Assembly: GCA_009911715.1 (NCBI GenBank)
Contig: CP047880.1
Location: forward strand, 930,001-994,000
From: Methanomassiliicoccaceae archaeon DOK
Lineage (GTDB): Archaea > Thermoplasmatota > Thermoplasmata > Methanomassiliicoccales > Methanomethylophilaceae
Direction of reading: 5' to 3'
Length of the DNA stretch: 64,000 nucleotides
Under the pieces are notes generated by a model, which did not search any database, was not told where the DNA came from, and was given only the letters and a program-made list of their open reading frames with translations. This document shows, one piece after another, positions 34,534 through 43,140 of the stretch. Made by a program: the position numbers and the translations under genes. Positions within the stretch are counted from its first letter, which is position 1, and every line of letters starts with the position of its first letter.

Positions 34534-35181
34534 TCACTCTATGCGTGCGCGCATTCCGGTGACCATGAAGTTGACCTTCTCGGCCATCTTGCAGGCGTGG
34601 TCACCGACCCTCTCGAGGTACTTGATCACCGAGATGTAGTATGTGCACACGTCGGCGCTCTGCTCGTTCTCGTTGATGAAGTCGATGATCTTGATCAGGT
34701 CCTCGCGCATGGTCTTGTCGAGGTAGTCGTCCATCTCCGAGATCTTGTCGAGATCGTCGACGGACTTCTCCTCGAAGGCCTTGGTCACGAGCTTGACCAT
34801 ACGGACCGCCACCTCCCCGAAGGGCTGGATCAGCTGCACGGGCTCGAACATCGGCTTCTCGCTCAGATACTTGGTGGCGGTGGCGATGTTGTAGCTGTAC
34901 TTCCCGATCCTCTCGAGGTATGTGATGGATTTCAGGATGGTTGCGACCGTCCTTGTGTCCACAGCGGTGGGCTGGTAGATGGTCAGGATCCTGATCGCCG
35001 CCTCCTCGATCTCGTTGTCGTAACGGTCGATCCTCGCGAAGTCGTCGATGACCTCGTCGGCCAGTTCGACGTTTCCGTCGACGATGGCCTGGACTGACTT
35101 CTCGATCATCTCGGATGCGAGGTTGCCCATGTCAACGGTCTCGTTCACCAGTGCTTCTATGTCGTCTAGGAATCTCTGCAT
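34534..35181 (-). CDS. phoU: Phosphate transport system regulatory protein PhoU
   Basis: This 215-residue protein has two tandem PhoU three-helix bundles: residues about 8-100 and 115-205, with FARIDRYDNEIEEAAIRIL and YYISVIKYLERVGDHACKMAEKV (metal-binding E/DxxxD pattern). It restrains the Pst transporter and signals phosphate status. It is the last gene of the pst operon, 4 bp after pstB. A second PhoU domain is fused to an AbrB DNA-binding domain at 40091-41107, so signalling may be split between the two. Confidence 0.93.
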   Translation of the reverse strand: MQRFLDDIEALVNETVDMGNLASEMIEKSVQAIVDGNVELADEVIDDFARIDRYDNEIEEAAIRILTIYQPTAVDTRTVATILKSITYLERIGKYSYNIATATKYLSEKPMFEPVQLIQPFGEVAVRMVKLVTKAFEEKSVDDLDKISEMDDYLDKTMREDLIKIIDFINENEQSADVCTYYISVIKYLERVGDHACKMAEKVNFMVTGMRARIE

Positions 35182-35185
35182 AGTA

Positions 35186-36100
35186 TCATCCGAACCTTCC
35201 TGTGAGGTACCTCTCGGTCATAGCCTTCTCCGGCTTGTTGAACATCGGACCGGTCTCGTTGAACTCGATCATCTTGCCCAGGTACATGAAGCCGGTGTAG
35301 TCCGCGATACGGGACGCCTGCTGCATGTTGTGGGTGACGATGGCAACGGTGTAATCCTTCTTGAGCTCCAGAGCCAGATCCTCGATCTTGGAGGTGGCGA
35401 TGGGGTCCAGCGCGGAGGTGGGCTCGTCCATCAGGATGACCTCCGGGTTGACAGAGAGCGCCCTTGCGATGCACAGCCTCTGCTGCTGTCCTCCCGAGAG
35501 TCCGAGGGCGGAGGTGTCGAGACGGTCTGCGACCTCGTCGTAGAGGGCGGCCTGCTGCAGGCATCTCTCGACGATCTCGTTCAGCTCCTTCTTGTCCTTG
35601 ATCCCGTGGATCTTGGGCCCGTAGGTGATGTTCTCCCTGATGGTCATGGGGAACGGGTTGGGCTTCTGGAAGATCATACCGATCCTGGTCCTGAGATCGT
35701 TGATGTCGACATCCGGTGCATAGAGGTTGTCACCGTGGAACAGCATCTGCCCCTCAATGCGGCATCCGGGAACCAGGTCGTTCATCCTGTTGATGCTTCT
35801 CAGCAGAGTGGACTTTCCGCATCCGGAGGGACCGATGAGGGCGGTGATTGAGTTCTTCTTCACCGGGAGATCGACTTTGAACAGGGCCTGTTTCTCCCCG
35901 TACCACAGATCGATGTCCCTGATGTCGATGCACACTTCGTCCGAATCGAAGCGAACGACCATGGGGTCTGTGTTCTGGGACCACTCGAGGAAGTTCACAT
36001 CCTTCGCTGTGTTCTCGTCGATCTCGGCGGCCATTTTGCTTCCGCCGGCGGCGACGCCCGCGTCTTGGTTTTCTTCTTTCTTACCGAATTTGAAATTCAT
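35186..36100 (-). CDS. pstB: Phosphate ABC transporter ATP-binding protein PstB
   Basis: This 304-residue ABC ATPase has Walker [10 protein letters not shown], signature [16 protein letters not shown], Walker [13 protein letters not shown] and H-switch [21 protein letters not shown], all PstB-specific. The N-terminus is about 50 residues longer than usual (a Lys/Asp/Ala-rich stretch up to NTDPMVV); shorter starts are possible but no internal ribosome-binding site stands out. It is 3 bp from the fused permease gene. Confidence 0.94.
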   Translation of the reverse strand: MNFKFGKKEENQDAGVAAGGSKMAAEIDENTAKDVNFLEWSQNTDPMVVRFDSDEVCIDIRDIDLWYGEKQALFKVDLPVKKNSITALIGPSGCGKSTLLRSINRMNDLVPGCRIEGQMLFHGDNLYAPDVDINDLRTRIGMIFQKPNPFPMTIRENITYGPKIHGIKDKKELNEIVERCLQQAALYDEVADRLDTSALGLSGGQQQRLCIARALSVNPEVILMDEPTSALDPIATSKIEDLALELKKDYTVAIVTHNMQQASRIADYTGFMYLGKMIEFNETGPMFNKPEKAMTERYLTGRFG

Positions 36101-36103
36101 TTG

Positions 36104-38098
36104 TCACCACCTAACCTTCTTGTTGTAGTGGCTTCTGATCAGTGAGGCCGCGACGAAGAAGATCAGCACGACAAACAGCAGCACAGTGGCTGTTGCGTAC
36201 TGGAGATCCGTCGTCCCGGGCAGGTCCATCGCAAGATGGTACAGGTGCAGGGGCAGAGCCATGACAGGATCGAAGATGGATCCAGCGAGACTCGGCTGCG
36301 AGATGACTGCCGCTGTGAGCATGATGGGTGCTGTCTCTCCGGCTGCACGTCCGATGGACAGGATGGAACCGGTGACGATACCTCCCATTGCAGCCGGGAT
36401 GACGACCTTGTAGATGGTCTTCCACTTGGTAGCACCCATGGCCCTGGATGCCTCCCTGAGCTCGGGCGGAACGGACTTCATGGCCTCCTCCGTGGTTCTG
36501 ATGATGACGGGCAGGATCATGAAGGCCAGGGTGACCCATCCGGCCAGCATGGAGTAGCCGAGTCCTGCGTACCTGACGAATATGATCATACCGAACATAC
36601 CGAACACGATGGAGGGCGTACCGTTCAGCAGATCTATGGCTTCCCTGATGATTCTCGTGTACTTTGTATCCCTGGCGTATTCGTTGAGATAGATTCCGGT
36701 CAGGATTCCGATGGGGAATGCAATCAGAGCGGTTCCAGCGATGAGTTCGAGGGATCCGACTATAGCAGGGAATATTCCTCCGTCCCTTCCTCCATTTGTG
36801 GGGCTGGTGGTGAGGAACTCCCAGTCAATGACGGGAAGGCCGTTGATCAGGATGTATCCGATGATTACGACGAGTATCAGGAGCACGAAGCCCATGACCA
36901 CCGTGAGCCCTCCGAAACAGAACTTCTCCCTGCTGGTTGAGTTGATTCCGGAGAAGACCTTGACGACGAGAGCCAGGACGACGGTGACCACTACGGCTGC
37001 CACGAGCGCCATGAATTCACTGGTGAGCAGTGACGAGAACATCCACACCCCGATGAAGACGAGCACGTACAGAGTCGCCATGATGAACAGGCTGCGATGG
37101 TCCGAGACCTTGTCCGAAACGCTGTTCGGAATCATGCTGGTCTTTCCTGTCATGCGGTAGAGCATGGATTTCCTGGGGTCGATGTTACCGAGCTTGCGGT
37201 TGGTTCTCTTTATGACGTACCTGGAGGAGATGTTGATGATGAGGACCATGACCATCAGGATTACTCCGAGCTCGAAGAGGGCGGACTGGGTGACAGATCC
37301 CGCTACCGACTCGGGGAGCTGAAGGGCGATGGTTCCCGTAAGCGTACTGATGAGTCCGAAGACGTTCCACAGAGGTTCGGGGATGACAGGCGAGTTTCCT
37401 GTCAGCATCAGGACCGCCATGGTCTCTCCGATGGCCCTTCCGACTCCGAGGATGATTGCAGCGGAGATTCCGGAGATTGCCGCAGGAACGACGACCTTGA
37501 CGATCGTCTCCCATTTGGTGGCTCCCATTGCCTGAGAGGCCTCCCTGTATGACTGGGGAACGGAATGGATGGCGTCTTCTGAGACCGAGATGATCGTGGG
37601 CATGGCCATGATTCCCAGAATCAGCGAGGCTGCCAGCCAGGAGTTGCTGAACACCTGCTGATCAGGGAAGAGAGCCTTCAGTATGGGGATCAGCACGACC
37701 ATTCCGATGAATCCGTAAACGACGGAAGGGATGGCCGAGAAGAGCTCCACCAGAGGCTTCAGGATGTTGCGAGTCTTTGCCGGTGCGATCTCTGAGATGT
37801 AGATGGCACATGCGATTCCTACGGGAACCGCAAACACCATTGCTCCGAGTGTGACGAGGATCGTTCCGGCGATCAGGGGCAGGGCTCCATAGTCGCCCCT
37901 TCCGGGATACCAGACGTCACCGAAGATGAAGTCCAGGATTCCGATCTCAGTGATTGCGGTCCAGCTATTCGCTACAGTGAACAGAATGATGAGTAAGACT
38001 ATCAGTACGGCCAGAGAAGAGACCGCCAGTAGGACGTATTTCATTATCTGATCACTGTGTGACCCGCCTCTTTTGAGACCGTACTGATATGTTTCCAT
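36104..38098 (-). CDS. pstCA: Fused phosphate ABC permease PstC-PstA
   Basis: This single 664-residue frame encodes both permease subunits. Residues about 20-310 match PstC (FGDVWYPGRGDYGALPLIAGT, FSAIPSVVYGFIGM, then the coupling motif REASQAMGATKWETI). Residues about 365-660 match PstA (GIFPAIVGSLELIAGT, LLNGTPSIVFGMFGM, coupling motif REASRAMGATKWKTI). The linker includes two extra transmembrane segments near 340-400. Normally two genes encode a heterodimer; here the fusion fixes stoichiometry. The ATG at 38096-38098 has AAGGAGA 7 bp upstream. The coding frame runs through with no stop. Confidence 0.9.
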   Translation of the reverse strand: METYQYGLKRGGSHSDQIMKYVLLAVSSLAVLIVLLIILFTVANSWTAITEIGILDFIFGDVWYPGRGDYGALPLIAGTILVTLGAMVFAVPVGIACAIYISEIAPAKTRNILKPLVELFSAIPSVVYGFIGMVVLIPILKALFPDQQVFSNSWLAASLILGIMAMPTIISVSEDAIHSVPQSYREASQAMGATKWETIVKVVVPAAISGISAAIILGVGRAIGETMAVLMLTGNSPVIPEPLWNVFGLISTLTGTIALQLPESVAGSVTQSALFELGVILMVMVLIINISSRYVIKRTNRKLGNIDPRKSMLYRMTGKTSMIPNSVSDKVSDHRSLFIMATLYVLVFIGVWMFSSLLTSEFMALVAAVVVTVVLALVVKVFSGINSTSREKFCFGGLTVVMGFVLLILVVIIGYILINGLPVIDWEFLTTSPTNGGRDGGIFPAIVGSLELIAGTALIAFPIGILTGIYLNEYARDTKYTRIIREAIDLLNGTPSIVFGMFGMIIFVRYAGLGYSMLAGWVTLAFMILPVIIRTTEEAMKSVPPELREASRAMGATKWKTIYKVVIPAAMGGIVTGSILSIGRAAGETAPIMLTAAVISQPSLAGSIFDPVMALPLHLYHLAMDLPGTTDLQYATATVLLFVVLIFFVAASLIRSHYNKKVRW

Positions 38099-38110
38099 GA
38101 TTCAGTCTCC

Positions 38111-39775
38111 TTAGAGGGATCCGAGCTGTCCGATGCTGATGTATCCGATGGAACCGGATGTCTGCTGGACGTTCTGGATGACGAGTCCGGTGGACTGGCA
38201 GGTCACAGCGTTCTGGGTGCAGACGTAGTTGGAGTCAACACCCTCCATGGCGGTGTCGAAGCAGTCACGGGTTCCGGATCCATCCTCACGGATGACGACC
38301 TGGATGGTCTGGTCGGGTCCTCCGACCTCACTCCAGTTGGTGATCTCGCCGCTGAAGATGGCGGCAACCTGTGCGGTGGTGAGTCCGTCGACTCCGTCGA
38401 CGTTGACGATGACGGCGACTCCGTCCTGACCGATCATGATGTCCTGGAGACCCTGAGCGGCTCCGCTCTCGGAAAGGTCACGGGAGAGCATTCCGATGTC
38501 GAACTCTCCAGAAAGGCAGCTGGACTCTCCGACTCCGGATCCTCCGCCCTGAACAGAGACGGTCATGAAGGGGTACTTCGCCATGTAAGCCTCTGCGAGC
38601 TTGGTGGCTGTCTCGGAAAGGGATGTGGATCCACCCATAACGATGGTGGTGTCACCGCTCTCTGAAGGAGCGGTCTCTTCGGTGAACTCGGTGAGCTTCA
38701 CGAACTCCTCACCGAGGATGGTCTGTCCCTCCTCGCTGGTGATCCAGCTCAGGAAGGCTGCGACGTTTCCAGTGGGCTCTCCGTCGGTGACGAGCACGAG
38801 GTTCCTGGAGATGGAGTAGGTTCCATTCAGGACGTTGTCCTCGGAAGCCACGACGCCGTCGAGAGTGACGGCATGAGCACCGGTAGAATCATCAGGCTCG
38901 AGAGCTCCGAGCTGTCCGATGCTGATGTATCCGATGGAACCGGATGTCTGCTGGACGTTCTGGATGACGAGTCCGGTGGACTGGCAGGTCACAGCGTTCT
39001 GGGTGCAGACGTAGTTGGAGTCAACACCCTCCATGGCGGTGTCGAAGCAGTCACGGGTTCCGGATCCATCCTCACGGATGACGACCTGGATGGTCTGGTC
39101 GGGTCCTCCGACCTCACTCCAGTTGGTGATCTCGCCGCTGAAGATGGCGGCAACCTGTGCGGTGGTGAGTCCGTCGACTCCGTCGACGTTGACGATGACG
39201 GCGACTCCGTCCTGACCGATCATGATGTCCTGGAGACCCTGAGCGGCTCCGCTCTCGGAAAGGTCACGGGAGAGCATTCCGATGTCGAACTCTCCAGAAA
39301 GGCAGCTGGACTCTCCGACTCCGGATCCTCCGCCCTGAACAGAGACGGTCATGAAGGGGTACTTCGCCATGTAAGCCTCTGCGAGCTTGGTGGCTGTCTC
39401 GGAAAGGGATGTGGATCCACCCATAACGATGGTGGTGTCACCGCTCTCTGAAGGAGCGGTCTCTTCGGTGAACTCGGTGAGCTTCACGAACTCCTCACCG
39501 AGGATGGTCTGTCCCTCCTCGCTGGTGATCCAGCTCAGGAAGGCTGCGACGTTTCCAGTGGGCTCTCCGTCGGTGACGAGCACGAGGTTCCTGGAGATGG
39601 AGTAGGTTCCATTCAGGACGTTGTCCTCGGAAGCCACGACGCCGTCGAGAGTGACGGCATGAGCAGATGAACTGTTGTTGTCTCCACCGTTGTTGCCGAG
39701 AGCCATATAGGCTGCAACGGCTGCAACGATAACGATGATGACCACAACGATTGCGGCTATTTTCTTTGTATCCAA
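38111..39775 (-). CDS. pstS: Phosphate-binding protein PstS with tandem, permuted duplication
   Basis: This 554-residue protein has an N-terminal membrane anchor (residues 6-25, IAAIVVVIIVIVAAVAAYMA). Two apparently identical 253-residue segments follow (38-290 and 300-552), joined by ALEPDDSTG. In usual PstS proteins, TIVMGGSTSLSETATKLAE opens the mature protein and AHAVTLDGVVASEDN...EEGQTILGEEFVKL closes it. Here each copy starts with the closing part, so the order is C-N-C-N: one normal PstS in the middle, flanked by half-domains. The start TTG at 39773-39775 follows GAGGTG. It ends in TAA. An assembly artefact cannot be excluded. Confidence 0.8.
   Translation of the reverse strand: MDTKKIAAIVVVIIVIVAAVAAYMALGNNGGDNNSSSAHAVTLDGVVASEDNVLNGTYSISRNLVLVTDGEPTGNVAAFLSWITSEEGQTILGEEFVKLTEFTEETAPSESGDTTIVMGGSTSLSETATKLAEAYMAKYPFMTVSVQGGGSGVGESSCLSGEFDIGMLSRDLSESGAAQGLQDIMIGQDGVAVIVNVDGVDGLTTAQVAAIFSGEITNWSEVGGPDQTIQVVIREDGSGTRDCFDTAMEGVDSNYVCTQNAVTCQSTGLVIQNVQQTSGSIGYISIGQLGALEPDDSTGAHAVTLDGVVASEDNVLNGTYSISRNLVLVTDGEPTGNVAAFLSWITSEEGQTILGEEFVKLTEFTEETAPSESGDTTIVMGGSTSLSETATKLAEAYMAKYPFMTVSVQGGGSGVGESSCLSGEFDIGMLSRDLSESGAAQGLQDIMIGQDGVAVIVNVDGVDGLTTAQVAAIFSGEITNWSEVGGPDQTIQVVIREDGSGTRDCFDTAMEGVDSNYVCTQNAVTCQSTGLVIQNVQQTSGSIGYISIGQLGSL
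38120..38878. repeat. 759-bp direct repeat, copy 1 (within pstS)
   Basis: This stretch recurs 786 bp further on with no difference that I could find, including synonymous positions. 786 is 262 codons, so the repeat is in frame. The 27 bp between the copies encode the ALEPDDSTG linker. Confidence 0.88.
38906..39664. repeat. 759-bp direct repeat, copy 2 (within pstS)
   Basis: This is the second copy. It ends (minus-strand sense: begins) directly after the SSS residues of the anchor segment at 39665. Such identity implies a very recent duplication, ongoing gene conversion, or misassembly. Confidence 0.88.
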
Positions 39776-40090
39776 GGTTGTGACACCTCAGTATTTGCGT
39801 AATCTAGGTCTGTGTATATAGTTACTCGAAATATTATATGAATTTATACATAGATATATATTCACTATATAATCATACATAAAATATGATTAACGAAACC
39901 TATTGAATACAATATCTGGCTACCGTTTTTCAATGCCGATGCATCCAACTCAATGTTGTTATTTATCAACGTTTTATTAATAATATAATACAAAGTGGAT
40001 CGATAAAACAACGACGAAAAAACATGGTTCTACTTTTCTATATATTACATATAGATACATATATAATACTGAAATTATCTTTATATCCCT
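39776..40090. promoter_or_regulatory. AT-rich divergent promoter of pst operon and AbrB-PhoU regulator
   Basis: This 315-bp spacer is far more AT-rich than the rest. On minus, ACTATATACAC (about 39815-39825) is the likely pstS TATA element. On plus, ATATATAATACTG (about 40059-40071) lies 25 bp before the regulator ATG. Related ATACATAGATATATATTC and TACATATAGATACATATA blocks occur near 39846-39863 and 40046-40064 and could be sites for the AbrB-PhoU protein. Confidence 0.55.
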
Positions 40091-41107
40091 ATGGTGCATC
40101 AATCCTCCGTGGACCTAAGAAGGATACAGATTACCGGCGGATCATCGTTCATGATCACACTCCCTAAAGATTGGGCCGACTCCGTAGGCCTGAAGAAGAA
40201 TGACACTGTCGGACTACAGCCGCAGCCCGACGGGAGCATGGTGATCTACCCCGGGGGAGAGCAGGCAGCCCTCGCCGGGTCCACCAAGATCATCGATGCT
40301 GACGGCATCACCGATCGCGACTACCTCTACAGACAGCTCGTGGGCGCATACATTGCGGGCCACGACGTCATCGAGCTCCGTTCCGAGGGCGAGCTGTCGA
40401 GCATGGTCGCGAGCACAGCCTCGTCTTTCACCCAGACCGCCATCGGCCTGGAGATCCTCGAGGAGAGCGAGAGCTTCATCGTCATAAAGGACCTCATGGA
40501 CCAGGGCGAGATCAAGCCCGCCAAGTCCGTCGAGAGGATGAAGGTTCTTGTCAGGAACATGCTGAACGACGTCCTCGACGCGCTGGAAGAGAAAAACCCG
40601 AAGATCATCGAGGCCATGTCGGAGAGGGACAGGGAGGTCGACAGGCTCGACTGGCTCATATCCCGTCAGGTCAGCATACACCAGAAGGACATCACCATCT
40701 CCCGCAGGATGGGCATGGACCTCTGCGAGATCACCCGCTGCGGAAGCGTCAGCAGATCCGTCGAGAGGATCGGCGACCACGCCGTCCTCCTCGCATCGAA
40801 CCTCAGACCGATCATAGAGGCAAAGCCCACCGAGGTCGACGACAGGATCCTTTCCACCGGAAGGGACGTGGTCACGCTCTTCACCGATTCGGTCGGGACA
40901 TGGACCGCCAAGAACATGGACGCCGCGAACAAGTGCATCGAGCGCGGCGAGAAGCTCGTCGAGAGGTCGAAGGAGATCGCCAACCTCGACGATGCCGTGG
41001 ACGAGAAGACGGCAATGGCCGCCGAGCTCATCTCCAGCAGCGTCAAGAGGGTCGCCGAGTACTCCATGGACATCGCCGAGATCGCCATCAACTCCGCGAT
41101 GGACTGA
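40091..41107 (+). CDS. AbrB-PhoU phosphate uptake regulator
   Basis: This 338-residue protein fuses a SpoVT/AbrB DNA-binding domain (residues about 8-50: RRIQITGGSSFMITLPKDWADSVGLKKNDTVGLQPQ) to a PhoU-like helical domain (about 110-335, with VSRSVERIGDHAVLLASNL and VKRVAEYSMDIAEIAINSA). This architecture is common in archaea and is thought to regulate phosphate genes, taking the place of the bacterial PhoR/PhoB pair. It is divergent to the pst operon and probably binds the AT-rich spacer. The start is leaderless or nearly so. Confidence 0.88.
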   Translation: MVHQSSVDLRRIQITGGSSFMITLPKDWADSVGLKKNDTVGLQPQPDGSMVIYPGGEQAALAGSTKIIDADGITDRDYLYRQLVGAYIAGHDVIELRSEGELSSMVASTASSFTQTAIGLEILEESESFIVIKDLMDQGEIKPAKSVERMKVLVRNMLNDVLDALEEKNPKIIEAMSERDREVDRLDWLISRQVSIHQKDITISRRMGMDLCEITRCGSVSRSVERIGDHAVLLASNLRPIIEAKPTEVDDRILSTGRDVVTLFTDSVGTWTAKNMDAANKCIERGEKLVERSKEIANLDDAVDEKTAMAAELISSSVKRVAEYSMDIAEIAINSAMD

Positions 41108-41135
41108 TCACGGGGACCCCAGCACCAACATCATT

Positions 41136-41157
41136 CCGGTCGGCTACAGCCGACCGG
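41136..41157 (+). terminator. Hairpin after the AbrB-PhoU gene
   Basis: CCGGTCGGCT-AC-AGCCGACCGG is a 10-bp perfect dyad, 28 bp after the stop. It is followed by ACTTCCCATTATAC. It probably ends the plus-strand message. Confidence 0.6.
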
Positions 41158-41205
41158 ACTTCCCATTATACTTAATAAGTAAGAAGTTTGGAGAACAGCC
41201 AGCGG

Positions 41206-41418
41206 TCACGACCCCGTGAACGGAGCCCCGTCCGTCTGCTCCCACGTGTCCGGATCGTCAGTCTTGTCGTCATTCGATTCGGGGGATGTATCGATTGTTC
41301 TTGAGTTCTCCTGCCCGTCGGCATCTGAGGGTTCGTCCATCTCCAGATACGAGAACGCAGTGAAAGCAACCAGAATCACGGTGGCGACAGCGAACAAAGC
41401 GGTGCCCTTGGTAGACAT
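41206..41418 (-). CDS. Small single-helix anchored protein
   Basis: This 70-residue protein has one N-terminal membrane segment (ALFAVATVILVAFTAFSYL, about 6-25) and then an acidic, Ser/Asp/Thr-rich soluble tail (DEPSDADGQENSRTID...). It looks like a membrane-anchored or signal-bearing extracellular protein of low complexity. The ATG at 41416-41418 is chosen because the residues before it are polar and cross a likely promoter. No family is recognised. The divergent neighbour is the UbiX-like gene. Confidence 0.5.
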   Translation of the reverse strand: MSTKGTALFAVATVILVAFTAFSYLEMDEPSDADGQENSRTIDTSPESNDDKTDDPDTWEQTDGAPFTGS

Positions 41419-41544
41419 CGTATGACTACATCGAAGATGCAGGATATCTATCATGCCGATGTAGATTACATAGCCCCTTCTAACATATGTATCGACTTGA
41501 ACGGAGCAGACATCGTTTTAAAGCGGGAAGTACTGGGCTCCGAC

Positions 41545-42096
41545 GTGAGGTATGTCGTCGCCATCACGGGCGCATCGGGCGCCATCTACGGGATCAGACT
41601 GCTCCAGGAGCTGGAGGGTGAGAGGATCCTCGTCATCTCCAGGACCGCGAGGGAGATAATCCCGGCGGAGACCGACTATACCGTGGAGCAGGTGGAGGCC
41701 ATGGCGGACCAGGTCTTCGATGATGACCAGATGTTCGCATCCATCGCCTCCGGCAGCTTCAGGTACGACGCCATGTTCGTGGCGCCGTGCAGCGAATCGT
41801 CAGTGGCCAAGTTCGCCAACGGGATCGCCGACACGCTCATCTCCAGAGCCGTGAGCGTATGCATCAAGGAGGACAGGAAGCTCATCCTCCTGGTGAGGGA
41901 GACCCCCAAGAGCGCGATCATGCTGGAGAACGAGCTGAAGCTGGCGAGGCTCGGGGTGAGGATAGTCGACGCGAACCCAGGATTCTACCCCAGACCGAAG
42001 ACCGTGGAGGACATCGTGGACATCGTAGTGGGCAGATGCCTGGACCAGATCGGCGTCGACCACGGACTCTACAGCAGATGGGGCTCAGAGGAGTGA
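41545..42096 (+). CDS. ubiX: UbiX-family flavin prenyltransferase
   Basis: This 183-residue enzyme attaches a dimethylallyl unit to FMN to make prenylated FMN, the cofactor of UbiD decarboxylases. It shows YVVAITGASGAIYGIRLLQEL (FMN loop), APCSESSVAKFANGIADTLISRA and LILLVRETPKSAIMLENELKLARLGVRIVDANPGFYPRPKTVEDIV. The GTG at 41545 was chosen: it gives the usual length, and TTTTAAAG at 41516-41523 lies about 25 bp upstream. The longer ATG reading at 41422 would add about 40 unrelated residues. No ubiD is adjacent. Confidence 0.85.
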   Translation: MRYVVAITGASGAIYGIRLLQELEGERILVISRTAREIIPAETDYTVEQVEAMADQVFDDDQMFASIASGSFRYDAMFVAPCSESSVAKFANGIADTLISRAVSVCIKEDRKLILLVRETPKSAIMLENELKLARLGVRIVDANPGFYPRPKTVEDIVDIVVGRCLDQIGVDHGLYSRWGSEE

Positions 42097-42537
42097 GCTC
42101 CCAACCAGGTCGAAGCACAGCCTGTATCCGCCCGCATCATGGATGGTTCTGCGGGCGATGCCGTCATGCATCCACGCCATGCCGGACCTCCTGCCGGAGA
42201 ACATGCACACCGTGCATTCGAGCGTCCCGTCTCCGGAGGGTATCCCCTCCAGGGCCATCGGGACCATGGGCCCGGTAATCGGGCCGAGCGCCCCGTCCGC
42301 CCCCACGGGCATGCGTACCGCGGAGACCCTCCCGTCTGCACCAGCGACCGTAACCTCGGCGGCGCCGTCCAGCACCGCGACGTGCACATCGAAGTCCTCT
42401 ATCAGCTCGTTCCGGGTGCACCTGAGCCTGTAATCTGCCGTGTCCCCGAGACCTGCGGCCAGGTCCGCGCGGAAACCCGGAATCCAGAAACCCACGGCCT
42501 CCGCGACCGTGTCGATATCGAAGGTTGACTTGATCAT
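42085..42537 (-). CDS. Hypothetical protein, 150 residues
   Basis: This 150-residue protein is mostly beta-rich with many Gly, Asp and Val (for example DVHVAVLDGAAEVTVAGADGRVSAVRMP). I do not recognise it and see no membrane segment or metal motif. The ATG at 42535-42537 follows GGCAGGAGTCACGGG. A TATA-like GTTATATTC (about 42587-42595, minus) gives it its own promoter. The last 12 bp overlap the 3' end of ubiX, convergently. Confidence 0.5.
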   Translation of the reverse strand: MIKSTFDIDTVAEAVGFWIPGFRADLAAGLGDTADYRLRCTRNELIEDFDVHVAVLDGAAEVTVAGADGRVSAVRMPVGADGALGPITGPMVPMALEGIPSGDGTLECTVCMFSGRRSGMAWMHDGIARRTIHDAGGYRLCFDLVGSSLL

Positions 42538-42612
42538 CCCGTGACTCCTGCCGCGAATGCGACGGTCGGGACACCGATTGCCATGAATATAACGTTACAC
42601 CGGAGGCCTCGG

Positions 42613-43140
42613 TCATTCAACGCCCGTGACCCCTGCGGAATCCAGCTTGCTGCCGTACAGGGCGAAGGCCTCCTCGGGTGTCACCGACCCTCCCCAGCTG
42701 AAAAGCAGGTACCTCTGACCGTCAGGGGTCCTGTAGGTGCACTGCGGGGCGAATCCGTTCCTGTCGTAGAAGCGGGTGCGTCTCAGCCTCTGGCCGATGT
42801 TGTCGGCCTGCTCGTCCACCGCCTCCGCGTTGAGGAAGACCCTCCTCCCGCCTGCCATGCACTTGACCAGCCACAGGGCGTCGGAACCCAGGCCGCAGTC
42901 CCTGTCCCCGGGGGTCACCGCCAGGTACAGGAGGAAGAGGAGATCGTCGGTGAGGATGACGTAGGCGATGCCCTTGAACGAGCCGTCGACGTCCATCCAA
43001 AGGAACCTGCAGTCCGGGTCGGCGGTCAGCCCCGTCAGGACGTCGAAGGGGAAGCGCTCCTCCTCGGGGAAGGCCTCGAGGTAGAGGTCCCTGGCCCTCC
43101 CCACGACGGAGGGGTCCAGGGGCCTGAGCTCCATGCTCAT
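42613..43140 (-). CDS. GNAT-family N-acetyltransferase
   Basis: This 175-residue protein shows a GNAT fold: an N-terminal LRPLDPSVVGRARDLYLEAFPEEER, a central beta strand pair (FKGIAYVILTDDLLFLLYLAVTPGDRDCGLGSDAL, the acetyl-CoA loop region) and FYDRNGFAPQ near the end. The substrate is unknown. The ATG at 43138-43140 overlaps the nitroreductase stop (ATGA), so the two are coupled. Confidence 0.75.
   Translation of the reverse strand: MSMELRPLDPSVVGRARDLYLEAFPEEERFPFDVLTGLTADPDCRFLWMDVDGSFKGIAYVILTDDLLFLLYLAVTPGDRDCGLGSDALWLVKCMAGGRRVFLNAEAVDEQADNIGQRLRRTRFYDRNGFAPQCTYRTPDGQRYLLFSWGGSVTPEEAFALYGSKLDSAGVTGVE

Noticed and set aside
38229-39605. Plus-strand open frames within pstS
   Set aside because: They occur as identical pairs because of the repeat and are antisense shadows of a clear PstS.
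41422-41544. Longer UbiX starting at 41422
   Set aside because: The added residues precede a TATA-like element and have no counterpart in the family.
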